In this document: in pieces, positions 37,001 through 44,226 of the stretch
Position numbering within the stretch: the first letter of the stretch is position 1
How the letters are laid out: every line of letters begins with the position of its first letter
Assembly (NCBI RefSeq): GCF_001039355.2
Contig: NW_019775891.1
Coordinates: 351,559-415,558, forward strand
From: Lingula anatina
Taxonomy: Eukaryota; Brachiopoda; Lingulata; Lingulida; Lingulidae
DNA: 64,000 bases
Direction of reading: 5' to 3'
The notes under the pieces: generated by a model
Databases searched by the model: none
The model's input: only the letters and a program-made list of their open reading frames with translations
Told to the model about the DNA's origin: nothing
Program-made: the position numbers and the translations under genes

Positions 37001-39422
37001 TTCCACTAGAATTAAAATGCTTTCAGCATAGATATAAACTGGATTTTTAACCACACTATGAAACCATACATTTGCTTTGTTTTAGTCACTATATATACAT
37101 ACAATAATGTTATAACTACTTAATTGTTCTTCACCCATTTTTAAAATATACTAACAGAACAATTTTGTGCATAATTTGCTCAGGTAAAACTCGACAAGTA
37201 TATTCAACTGGTTGCAGCTAGATCATGTAGTCAATGCCATCAAGCTAGACCAACACCATAATACTAAGGCCACTGTAAACGTACACTCTTACAGCTTGGC
37301 ATTCACTGGAAATACTACTGTAAACCAACACCATTACAAATTTTGTGTACACATACAAGGGAGGAAAACTGTAGGGAGAAGGCCAGGGTTTCAATACACC
37401 AGAGTAATATAACACTGACATGTGCTCTGTGTTATCATATCAGCCTCCCACTTTCCAGCCATATTATATAAACACAGGTCAGTAGACTTGAGAGACACAC
37501 ACACCCCTTTGACCACTGTGTACTCAATGCACTGACCAGTAAAGAGATGACCACTCCTTATTAACATATTTAAAATCTCTGTTTATTTTAACTGATTTGA
37601 AAATTAAATATCAACGTGCAAAATCTTAAACGGTTGTCTAATTGACAAAGAGAAAAGAATTCATTGTTATAGAGCTGTATCTCACAGTTTATTTTTAATT
37701 TATGTTCCAACTTGGAGATCCATTATATTTCCATCTAATTCTTAAAAACCTTCTATATTACTCCTACACTAAATATGGTTTCCTTCAAGAAACAGCAATC
37801 TTCTCACTTAAGAACACAGTGAAAAGAAGCTGCGCTCTGCCACAATAGTGAGCACAACTTAATGCCGCTCATGTAAGGAGAAGAGTTAGACCAGCCTTTC
37901 CTGATATCATCAATGCATACTCTCACTGCTGTTTATCTGATCTTCCAGATCTATGGTTACACCAGTAATGTATACAGAGAATGTCATTAGGCCTTTCTGT
38001 GGGAAGCCAGATGCTGGCTAACTAGCAGGCTGTTCGGTTAGATATTTACATTAAAGATGGGTTATTAAGGTGGACAGCTGGCAAGTTGACCACCGCTATA
38101 TTACCTCAGGCACATTCAGACCTGGCCTAAATTAAATCCATCTAAATAGGGCTCATTCCTTATGAAAATACCATGCTATGTAGATTGATCAACTCCATGG
38201 GGACTCTTGCTGAATGCAATCAGATTAACAGTTTAACACACCTCCTCTAGATATTGAATATAGTACAGACACACTGGTGATTATACAAGTAAATATGTTT
38301 AATGTGATTGCATTCAGCGAGAGTCCCTACGTGGCTGAATTGAAGTACACAGAACAATAGCTTCACTGGCAAAGATCCCTTACTGACATCACCTGGCAGA
38401 CCTAATGTGACAAATTAAAACCCTTACTACTTAAAAAATTTCAAAACCGCACGCTAATATATCGCTATGTCTCGTCATGGGAAATTGATTGATTATTTCT
38501 GGTTTAAGTTTCACCTGGTTTGAATCTGCCTCAAATCTCCTTTGAAATAATAAAAATAACAAAAGCGGCAAGCCGTCAAGAGAAGAAACAATACAGGTGT
38601 TTATACATGGGAGGCTCTCCATCAATACTGAATTATCAAAATAGCTACTTATGGAATGGGCAACATCTTCCCTACGGGTATTACCAATAACTTAATACCA
38701 ATAATATAATGTCTGTGGATAATTGTATCACTAATTATGGGCAAAGAATATCCATAATCCCGGATCTCAGAATAAGTAAAAAAATACCCCGTGCAAAATA
38801 AGCCTAATTAAAAGCCTACGCCATGTCATGTCCGTCTACCTTAATCTAAAATCCAGTTCTTCATTATTCTCATGGTTTAACCTTGGGTGACTTATAATCC
38901 ATGAGAAAACTAATATTCCCTTATTTATGGGTGTCATTCCCTTATAAAGACTCACTTTTAGTAGTGCTTCAATTATCAGTAAAAAAAATCTAGGCAAATC
39001 CTGGTGTTTTTGACCTTCTTCAAGAAAAACTTGATGAAGCAATCAAAGTATTCAACTAAAACAAGAATACTGTCAACTTATAAATAACAAATGATATCAA
39101 CACACTGGATAACTCCCTGATAACGTGTATGAATCAAGGATCTTTCTTTAGCAACATCTTTGAAAATAAAGCCTTGCCATTTGTCATGTATTAAGACTAA
39201 TATAAAAACATTAAATATAGATGCACAGTAAGACATATTAAGACACAAGAAAAAAGTCTCATTACCTGCCATGTAATACTGGTTATTGTTATACATTTCC
39301 ATTTGATCAGAAAACATGCGAGCAAACGACGCAGGAACAGCACAATCCTTTGGCTGCCCACGACCACAGTGGTTGTCGTCGTTCAAGGCACAGTCAGAGA
39401 GGCGACTGTTCAGGGAGTTCAT
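3451..39422 (-). CDS. RXR: Retinoid X receptor (RXR/NR2B), 5' coding part, gene span
   Basis: Nuclear receptor that acts in the nucleus as a ligand-regulated transcription factor and as the usual heterodimer partner of other receptors, binding AGGTCA direct repeats. Five exons join with matching phases (1, 2, 1, 0) and GT-AG borders to give 326 residues plus the first base of codon 327. Residues 53-162 are a Met/Pro/Ser/Gly-rich A/B domain. Residues 163-235 are the C4 zinc-finger DNA-binding domain, with zinc ligands C166, C169, C183, C186 and C202, C208, C218, C221, and P-box CEGCKG. The hinge contains VQEERQR and NSDMPVEK. The visible ligand-binding domain starts with the helix 3-5 signature [11 protein letters not shown]...DQVILLRAG. 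Distal LBD exons are beyond the left edge. I separate it from HNF4 or TR by the RXR-specific T-box [10 protein letters not shown] and the hinge. The lineage is inferred to be invertebrate, probably lophotrochozoan. Confidence 0.96.
3590..3622. repeat. (AAAT)n microsatellite
   Basis: About eight TAAA units lie 13 bases upstream of the LBD-exon acceptor (minus strand). On the transcribed strand this is a T-rich TTTA tract and probably serves as the polypyrimidine-like part of the 3' splice site. Confidence 0.9.
3814..3962 (-). CDS. RXR: RXR exon: hinge (D region)
   Basis: It encodes residues 235-284, starting AVQEERQR, then a Lys/Glu-rich segment ([10 protein letters not shown]), then [21 protein letters not shown], ending in TYVDAQ at a phase-0 donor (CAG|GTATGT). 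The acceptor is CCCGCAG at 3963-3964. This hinge-to-helix 1 sequence is diagnostic of RXR. Confidence 0.96.
3963..6623 (-). other. RXR intron between hinge and DBD exons
   Basis: No coding potential was seen. It contains the inverted-repeat element at 4333-4513, a G-run near 5160 and poly-T tracts. The remainder is plain AT-rich DNA. Confidence 0.6.
4333..4513. mobile_element. Small inverted-repeat (MITE-like) element
   Basis: The left arm starts TTTCCAATG and runs through CAGCAGGCCAT. The right arm, read on the other strand, runs TTTCCAATG...CAGCAGGCCATTGAAT...TATCTAATCAT. The arms are about 65 bases each, imperfect, and separated by a short spacer. There is no open reading frame and no certain target duplication. 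It could be a decayed non-autonomous DNA transposon or another fold-back. Confidence 0.55.
6624..6781 (-). CDS. RXR: RXR exon: rest of the DNA-binding domain
   Basis: It encodes residues 182-234, from [13 protein letters not shown] through the second zinc finger (C202, C208, C218, C221) to the T-box [12 protein letters not shown]. The acceptor is TTCTAG at 6782-6784 and the donor GAAG|GTGGGT. The P-box CEGCKG is intact, so AGGTCA half-site recognition should be normal. Confidence 0.97.
6782..7462 (-). other. RXR intron inside the DNA-binding domain
   Basis: This intron splits the Ser codon after HYGVY in zinc finger 1. It has no other features except a directly doubled CTGTATCCCCTTAGTAAAAC near 6968-7008 and the TG tract at its 5' end. 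Confidence 0.7.
7319..7391. repeat. (TG)n microsatellite
   Basis: About 36 TG units. On the RXR sense strand it is a CA tract roughly 70 bases downstream of the 5' splice site of the zinc-finger-1 exon. Intronic CA repeats near donors can bind hnRNP L and affect splicing; that role here is inference. Confidence 0.95.
7463..7850 (-). CDS. RXR: RXR exon: A/B domain and first zinc finger
   Basis: The acceptor TTACAG|AT is at 7851-7852 and the donor TATAG|GTGAGT at 7461-7462. It encodes residues 53-181: a low-complexity Met/Ser/Gly/Pro stretch (repeats of [29 protein letters not shown]), then [19 protein letters not shown], the first half of zinc finger 1. The split Ser codon (AG|T) is completed by the exon at 6781. 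Confidence 0.95.
11353..11522. mobile_element. Older copy of the 168-bp MITE family
   Basis: It aligns along its whole length with the element at 45012-45179, with shared blocks CATCTTCTGGGTCTTCC, TTACATTGACAG, AGACAGTCAAAAATGGAG, AAGACGGTCAAAAAAT and GGATTCGCCCC. The termini are decayed (TAGGTGCGGAC and GGATTCGCCCCAG against CAGGGGCGGA and TCCGCCCCTG). It is non-coding. Confidence 0.7.
16871..16911. repeat. Perfect 14-bp stem hairpin at the gap edge
   Basis: GCGAGCCAGTTACT at 16871-16884 pairs with AGTAACTGGCTCGC at 16898-16911 around a 13-base loop that repeats the AAGTTACTATA motif. It abuts the first N. It probably belongs to internal tandem or palindromic repeats of the surrounding element and may have caused the assembly break. 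Confidence 0.9.
16912..17233. other. Assembly gap (run of N)
   Basis: These 322 bases are undetermined. The flanking arms show that the gap lies inside an inverted-repeat element. Confidence 0.99.
17593..17758. mobile_element. MITE-like element, GGGCTCCG...CTTGAAAGCAT termini
   Basis: CAGGGCTCCGAAACTTGAAAG at the left mirrors CTTTCTAGTTACGGAGCCCTG at the right, and the match continues through GCATCGCGAATTGC. The arms are about 36 bases around an approximately 95-base core. The same terminal motif (GGGCCCCGTAACTCGAAAGCAT) recurs at 27408 and 33295, so this is a dispersed family. It is non-coding. Confidence 0.7.
18019..18092. repeat. Compound (TG)n(AG)n microsatellite
   Basis: About 19 TG units run directly into about 13 AG units and a short AAAG tail. 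Confidence 0.95.
19371..19408. repeat. (AAAT)n microsatellite
   Basis: About nine ATAA units, uninterrupted. Confidence 0.9.
19905..20032. mobile_element. MITE-like element, CTCATTCC...TTGATCCAACT termini
   Basis: The left arm runs from CTCATTCCCAATG to TTGATCCAACT. Its mirror on the right runs from AGTTGGATCAATCTATGTAG to GGAATGAG. The arms are about 45 bases around a GGACTCTTGCTGAATGCAAT core. The core and part of the arm recur at 38172, so it is a family. No coding potential. Confidence 0.7.
24707..25065. repeat. About 52-bp tandem minisatellite, 7 units (copy A)
   Basis: Each unit starts ATAACTGATGTGAACA, continues AGCCAATTGTAATCTCATA and ends with CCTCAGATCACATTTT. Neighbouring units differ at several positions, so the array is old. 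Spacer-like variable parts are absent, which argues against a CRISPR-type structure. Confidence 0.85.
27170..27391. mobile_element. Insert of about 220 bp present only in copy A
   Basis: Copy B reads straight through (CATGGTGTATATGCC) where copy A carries an extra 220 bases. The ends are weakly inverted (TTTCCATAGATTTTAGATTGATC against GATCGATCTAATCTCTGGGAAT). It is a non-autonomous element by size and structure. The family may be related to that at 19905 through a shared GATTGATC motif; this is a tentative link. Confidence 0.6.
27408..27541. mobile_element. MITE-like element, GGGCCCCGTAACTCGAAAGCAT family (copy A)
   Basis: The left terminus CCTGGGCCCCGTAACTCG is mirrored by CGAGTTACAGGGCTTGG at the right. 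It is a short core-deleted version of the element at 33295: the inner right arm (CGTGATGC) is missing here. Confidence 0.65.
27586..27752. mobile_element. MITE insert present only in copy A, GGGCTCAGTATCTCGAAA type
   Basis: Copy B has only AAGAACTGGTCAAAG at this point. The insert contains CCTGGGCTCAGTATCTCGAAA facing TTTCGAGATACGGGGCC, a GCACTTGCgcatgtGCAAGTGC palindrome, and two copies of GGAGCCCTGG near its end. It may be two nested members of the family also seen at 17593 and 27408. It is non-coding. Confidence 0.65.
28173..28396. repeat. CA microsatellite with CTGTGACA interruptions
   Basis: CA runs are broken at regular intervals by TGTGACA or TGACA, giving a higher-order period of about 20-26 bases. 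The array ends at the single N, and the corresponding array in copy B (33937) lacks most of the interruptions. Confidence 0.9.
28397..28397. other. Single N at the junction of the 6-kb duplicates
   Basis: One undetermined base separates copy A from copy B. Assemblers commonly write a minimal gap where paired reads predict a negative gap (overlapping contigs). Confidence 0.95.
30739..31095. repeat. About 52-bp tandem minisatellite, 7 units (copy B)
   Basis: This is the counterpart of the array in copy A, with the same unit count and order and a handful of substitutions. Equal unit number suggests that the two long copies separated very recently. Confidence 0.85.
31992..32045. repeat. (AAAT)n microsatellite (copy B only)
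   Basis: About thirteen AAAT units occur where copy A has a plain A-run at 25966-25981. This is a length and motif difference between the two copies. Confidence 0.9.
33295..33447. mobile_element. MITE-like element, GGGCCCCAAAACTCGAAAGCAT family (copy B)
   Basis: CCTGGGCCCCAAAACTCGAAAG at the left is mirrored by CTTTCGAGTTACGGGGG at the right. The arms extend through CATCACG/CGTGATG, about 30 bases. The core (CGACCGAGCGCAAGCGTCTC) is richer in G and C than the flanks. It is the full-length allele of the shortened element at 27408. Confidence 0.7.
33937..34080. repeat. CA microsatellite (copy B)
   Basis: CA runs with AAACACATA interruptions and one TGTGACA. It marks the right end of the duplicated segment. 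Confidence 0.9.
38152..38385. mobile_element. Diverged MITE-like element of the 19905 family
   Basis: GCTCATTCC, then TATGTAGATTGATCAACTCC and GGGGACTCTTGCTGAATGCA at the left match the element at 19905. The inverted counterpart GTGATTGCATTCAGCGAGAGTCC lies at 38305-38327, with a spacer between. The outer right end is poorly defined. Confidence 0.5.
39266..39422 (-). CDS. RXR: RXR first coding exon (start codon, N-terminal A/B)
   Basis: The ATG at 39422-39420 opens 52 codons ending YYMA plus one base, followed by a GT donor (GGCAG|GTAATG). The leftover G completes the first codon of the exon ending at 7850 (G|AT = Asp), giving [12 protein letters not shown] without a frame break. An in-frame TAG lies four codons upstream of the ATG, so this is the true start of this transcript form. 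Residues 1-52 are Asn-rich near the end (MYNNNQYY) and do not match vertebrate RXR N-termini that I recall, as expected for a divergent A/B region. It could be one of several alternative first exons. The join is inferred from phase and context, not from transcripts. Confidence 0.75.
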
Positions 39423-40862
39423 CCAAACACACTACTGCCTGAGCAATAAGCCTTTTGAACTTCCTTATCAACGTCTTCAGAAAAAGACCACACTGCTTAT
39501 TAAGCCTGTCTCCCACACCTGTTCAGTCTAATCCTGTCCTTCCAAAATCTTTTCATGAAACCTGGCCGTGAGGTGAGATTTTCCTCCCGCTCTTACTTTC
39601 TCTGCGCTGATCTCAACTAAATTGCATTTGTCTGACCCACTACTGGCTGACTAGCCTCTCACTGACCAAAGCACCAAGCGATTACATAAACACCTTTTGC
39701 TGGGTCAATGCTTGGTTAATACAGTATGCTCTAGAATAATGACGTAGGTAAATATTCTCTTATTCAAATACTGGGACCGAGCAAAGCAGAACGCACAGCT
39801 AAAAACATCATACAGTACATGAAATCCAATTAAAATACATCTTAACGAGACAAGGTGGTAGGAAAGCAGTTTCATTTTAAGAACTTAATGACTTGATGTC
39901 TTTACTTCATTACAGATTATTTAAAATAAGTTTTTTTCCTCACCTATGTATTTCTGATAAACAACAGTAAGGCTTTCATGCACAGGAAATTATTTTTATG
40001 TGGTAAAACACAATATCTTTCAGAATTTATAAGATAATAGGAGAAATATACAGAAAATTTGCAAAAATCTGATGGCATACTCTGACCAGTACATAAATTC
40101 TGAGGTTTACGGTAGGGAAGGGTTAACATAAGGTAACCATCCCACCATGCCTCACTCTTCCCTGAGAATGCTGGGAAATTCCAGCAGGGTCCTCAGCCTT
40201 GACCAATGGTCAGCTATGAATTCCTCCAGTTAATTTATTTCTACACATACATAAACCTCAAGCCTTACTGTTTCTACAGAAAAAATTAAAAGCCCTACCA
40301 AATTTGGAGAAAAAAATGCCTTCACAGTACACACCTGACAAGACTGTCTTTCAAATTACTAAAACACGTGTCAGATTGAAGCCAAGTTAGTGTATCACCA
40401 TTAAAGTACAGAAGACCTTCTCTTGACCTTGACGGTATTTTGTTTTCTGTTTTTGCTTAATTCACCACACATTACAGAAACCAACATATTACTTTGCAAG
40501 AAACCTGAATTCTCACAATTTACCTGGAAAATATTTTAAAAAAAACAACAAACATTGACTTATGTTTAAGACATAATATTGAGAACAACACAAATAAAAA
40601 TTACACGGTGCTAAGTTAAGTGATCAATTTTTAAAAGCTATCTGACCTATGATGTACAAGGTGTCTTTGGACAGCAGGAACTATGGACATGATGAATATT
40701 CAAGTCAAACCTTACACAACACAGAGCAATTACGTATGCCGACAGTATGAGATAATACCCACCTGTGGCCACAATTTAAATAGTTAACAGACAGCACTCA
40801 AGTGTTAATGATACCTTGGTAGATTATCTGTACATCATTATTACCTCTCCATCCATCTCTCA
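39423..40862 (-). promoter_or_regulatory. RXR 5' flank / untranslated region (minus strand)
   Basis: Sequence upstream of the RXR start codon. The in-frame TAG at 39434-39436 shows that the coding region does not extend upward in this exon. No TATA box or clear transcription start was recognised; the 5' UTR boundary or further non-coding exons cannot be placed without RNA. Confidence 0.4.
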
Positions 40863-43101
40863 CGCATGTATGCCTACATTAATTCTCTCTGTCTCTCTCT
40901 CTCTCTCTCTTTTTCAAGTTGTATAATACCATTATGACATATGAATTACATAATCAATCCATGAGAAAAAAAATGAGAAAATAATAATGGAAGCCACTTA
41001 AAACAATAAAACAAAGAATAATAAAATAATAAGACAAAAAAAAAAAAAAACTTCGAGAGAAAAGACAAAATACTCCTTTTGGAAAAAATAATAAAAAACT
41101 AATTAATATCAGTACATGTGAAAATATGAATCAATTTTTAATTGACTTCTGAAGCTTGACAATACCTGAAATTAACCAGAGAAATGATAATTGAAAAGGC
41201 CACACAATAATCTGGACATTGTCATAAAACAAGAGATATCATCAGCCAATTGATCAATGTCACAGGCTGAGAGGTCATTACAAAGTCAGGTATGGTGGCG
41301 GAGGGAGGGGGGGGGGGTCTCTCTTTCCTGGACAAGATGGTGGATGCAATGTCCAACTTTTATGCCAATAATGGAGAGAAGAGAAAAAAATAATTTGATT
41401 TATTTTCAAAAATTGGCAAAATGCATAAATCACATTTCTTAACCCAAAATTCTAGACCTGTCAATGAATTGGTTACATAAATGAAGTATCTTAAAATCAA
41501 ATCTACATCACTTGATTGTCATTATTTCAGATCCAAATACTTCCGAAGTAATCGTACAAAATCTGGCTAGATTTTTATAGAGTTTATTGGTTAATCCTAA
41601 TATAATAGGCAAATAAAGACAAATTTAAATGTTTAGTTTATTATAGAGGTGAAATAATACTTTTGTACTTTGTAATGATTGATAATGACAGTAGTGTGAT
41701 GAGTTTCAAATCTGTAACAAAGTTTAGAAACAATTAAATTATACAACTAACAATACAAGGCTTAAATGTATATCTATGTGAATATTTCAGATTGTGCAGT
41801 CCAATTTTATTGTTCAATAATTGTTAAAAGTATAGAAATAAAACTTCTGTATTCTCGATATTTTTATAAATAAAGTGAAAATCATATCTGAAACTGAGCT
41901 TGTAATAAAAATCAAAATATTAAAAATACAAATGCTTTATCTTATTTCCCTATCTCTGATAATTTGCAAATTATGAACCTTAAATATGATTTATTTAAAC
42001 ACACTGTTTTGTTTTAGGAAAACATTGTTCCAAAAAATTGTTCAAAAAATTAATTAACAACAAAAGCTGTTAATAGGTTTACAAAAAATTAAATAATGAT
42101 TTTAATTTGTTGTAAATTGTTGTTTTTTTTTTTTGTTTTTGTTTTTTTTTTGGGGGGGGTGGGGGGGGCTATCTTTCAAGTAATATACGGCTTGTTTAAA
42201 GCATCCCTTTGTTTATCACATATGCTCACTGGGTGACTTTCTTCCTTTGTTCGGAGCAGTAGCTCACTAGCGAAGCATCACCTTGGGGCTCTTCCACCAG
42301 TAAACTGCATTAGTGACATTTTAAAATTCATCTTTGACATTCAGTCTAATACATAAAGTATTGTGATTGCATATCATAGCCAATTGCAAAATTACTCATT
42401 TCAGTTTTGTGACTATAAAATCTCATCACTTCACAGTGCAACCCTGGATATCTGGAACCTCTTCTGTATGCGGAGGTTGGTTTAATAACATAATGAACTT
42501 TTGACCTGGCCTTGTCTTGATTTGGATAATGAAATAATACATGAAATCAATGCATTTCAGTCAACAATCATCAGGGTTAATAACCTTCAATTCTGATGAT
42601 ACCTTGTCATTAAAGTTTGTCTTAACTATAATGTTGCACTATCTTTTTCTACTATAAAGATGCATATATGTAATTCAAGCATGATGTTAACTGAATAAAT
42701 AAATAAATTTGTTAGCTTCTCTTAGCCTCTTCATTTATAATTGAAAAGCACATACAGACAGACAAAAACATAAACACATATAGATAAAGAAGTCAAGGGA
42801 ATACTAAAAGGTGCCCAGTGTAAGACCCCCTCCCCCATTTTTAACAAATTTTCCTTGATATTTTTTTCCGACTCTTCGTTCCATCATCCTGTCCTAACAA
42901 TCGCCATAAAATCTTTAACACATGCTTAGGATGGGGTTTTACAAATTTTGCCGTAACTTTGGGTTGTGCCTGAATCAAAAGTGTCAAGTTGATTGAAATT
43001 TGGCCAGGTTTATCAGGTGATAAACTGGCAACATTCATTTATGGCATGTATCTGCTAAAATTATCAAAAATTATTTTTTGTTCTCAGAAACCTTCAACAA
43101 G

Positions 43102-44040
43102 AAGTGGTTTATGTAAAACTGGGTATCTAACCTATATAAAATCTTACACTGTGTCCTTATAAATAAAACAAAGAAAGAATAAAGTCTCTTTTATCAAAGT
43201 TTATATATTACAACTATAAAAAAGCATTAAAAGTGATTAACATCTGACAAGCATAGACTGCCAATGTAGTCAACAGTGGTGAGAATATTGCTTACAAATG
43301 AATGGATTCTTCTAACAACAGCTGAAAATCAGTGCTATTGCCACTCTAATATTTAGATGTTTCACAAGAAAAACTTCCTCAGATAATAATTATATTAAGG
43401 CTATAGGTGTTATAGTAGCCTGTGCCTAAGAGAGCTGCTACCCCTCCCCCTTATCTCTCCTCCACCTGGGTACATGACAGTATTCAAAGGTTCAATAGTC
43501 TGTAAGTTCATTGGTCTAAATATTTACTATAGAACCTTCAGACCAACTTAAAAACTGATGAAAATGATACGATTTTTTGGGACCAATGAAACTTCAGACT
43601 ATCGATCAGAGTGCACAGTAACTAAAATCATCAATTCACAAATCACAGTAAATAAGAATTTATTCATATCTCAATGGAAATGTAGGTGATATACGTGTTG
43701 AAAGTATGATGGCTTCGTTTCATGAAAGGGGAGTGTCTTGATAGTCCGAGGACATTGGTCCAAAAAATCATGATATTTTCATAATTATTTTTTTTATCAA
43801 GGGTTCATTGGTACGAAGGTTCTATAGTGAACATTCGGACCAATGAACTTTCAGGCTATTGACCCTTCGGACTATTGCTATGGCCCCCACAAAAAACGAA
43901 GACTATAAAGCTGCACTAGTTACTGGTCAGGAGTCACTAGATTGGGGCGCTTCACGGATCAAGCTGAATAGAACGTACGTTTCACATACCTCACAAAATA
44001 AAAAGTGACGTTCACAAGTAATGAAAATACCCAATGGGGC
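43102..44040. repeat. 939-bp segment present only in copy 1
   Basis: The flanks TTCAACAAG and CCCTCATGCAAAATACTGG are adjacent in copy 2 (46652-46661 onwards) but separated here. The segment holds the inverted-repeat element at 43480-43876 and otherwise unremarkable AT-rich DNA. It is either an insertion in one allele or a deletion in the other. Confidence 0.8.
43480..43876. mobile_element. Inverted-repeat element with arms of about 65 bp
   Basis: The left arm contains GGTTCAATAGTCTG, GTTCATTGGTC and TTTACTATAGAACCTTC. The right arm carries the reverse complements (GAAGGTTCTATAGTGAA, GGACCAATGAAC, CAGGCTATTGACCC). The core is about 260 bases with no open frame. It is a non-autonomous DNA element or foldback. 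Confidence 0.7.
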
Positions 44041-44225
44041 CCCTCATGCAAAATACTGGAGAAAAAAAGCATGTGCTTGCCAGCAGCAGACACATGCCTT
44101 GGTGCTAACGATAAATTTAATTGCCAGTGTGCTAAAGTAACTCCAAATGCTGCATATCAAATTGACAACAGAGCATGCATGTTTTTCTGAAATCTTAAAA
44201 TAGATAACAAGAACTTAAGAAACTA

Positions 44226-44226
44226 N
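44226..44226. other. Single N at the junction of the second duplication
   Basis: One undetermined base lies exactly between the end of copy 1 and the start of copy 2. Confidence 0.95.

Larger units (their letters stand above)
7851..39265 (-). other. Long RXR first intron (about 31.4 kb as assembled)
   Basis: It separates the first coding exon from the A/B-zinc-finger exon. I found no convincing exon on either strand; open frames here are short, lack splice context or are microsatellite. Contents are inverted-repeat elements (11353, 16763, 17593, 19905, 27170, 27408, 27586, 33295, 38152), microsatellites, a 52-base minisatellite present twice, the N gap, and the 6-kb direct duplication around 28397. 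Stretches 7851-11350, 11523-16760 and 34081-38150 show nothing beyond AT-rich unique DNA and homopolymers. If the duplication is an artefact the intron is about 25 kb. Confidence 0.65.
40863..44225. repeat. Second direct duplication, copy 1
   Basis: It starts CGCATGTATGCCTACATTAATTC and is repeated in the same orientation from 44227, immediately after a single N. Identity is high with many small indels. Copy 1 contains 939 extra bases (43102-44040) and lacks the 168-bp MITE of copy 2. It is intergenic between RXR and the WD40 gene. It is probably an unmerged allelic contig end. Confidence 0.92.

Noticed and set aside
44005-44190. 61-codon cysteine-containing open frame
   Set aside because: Copy 2 of the duplication lacks the start codon region and shows no constraint. 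No signal peptide or domain was recognised.
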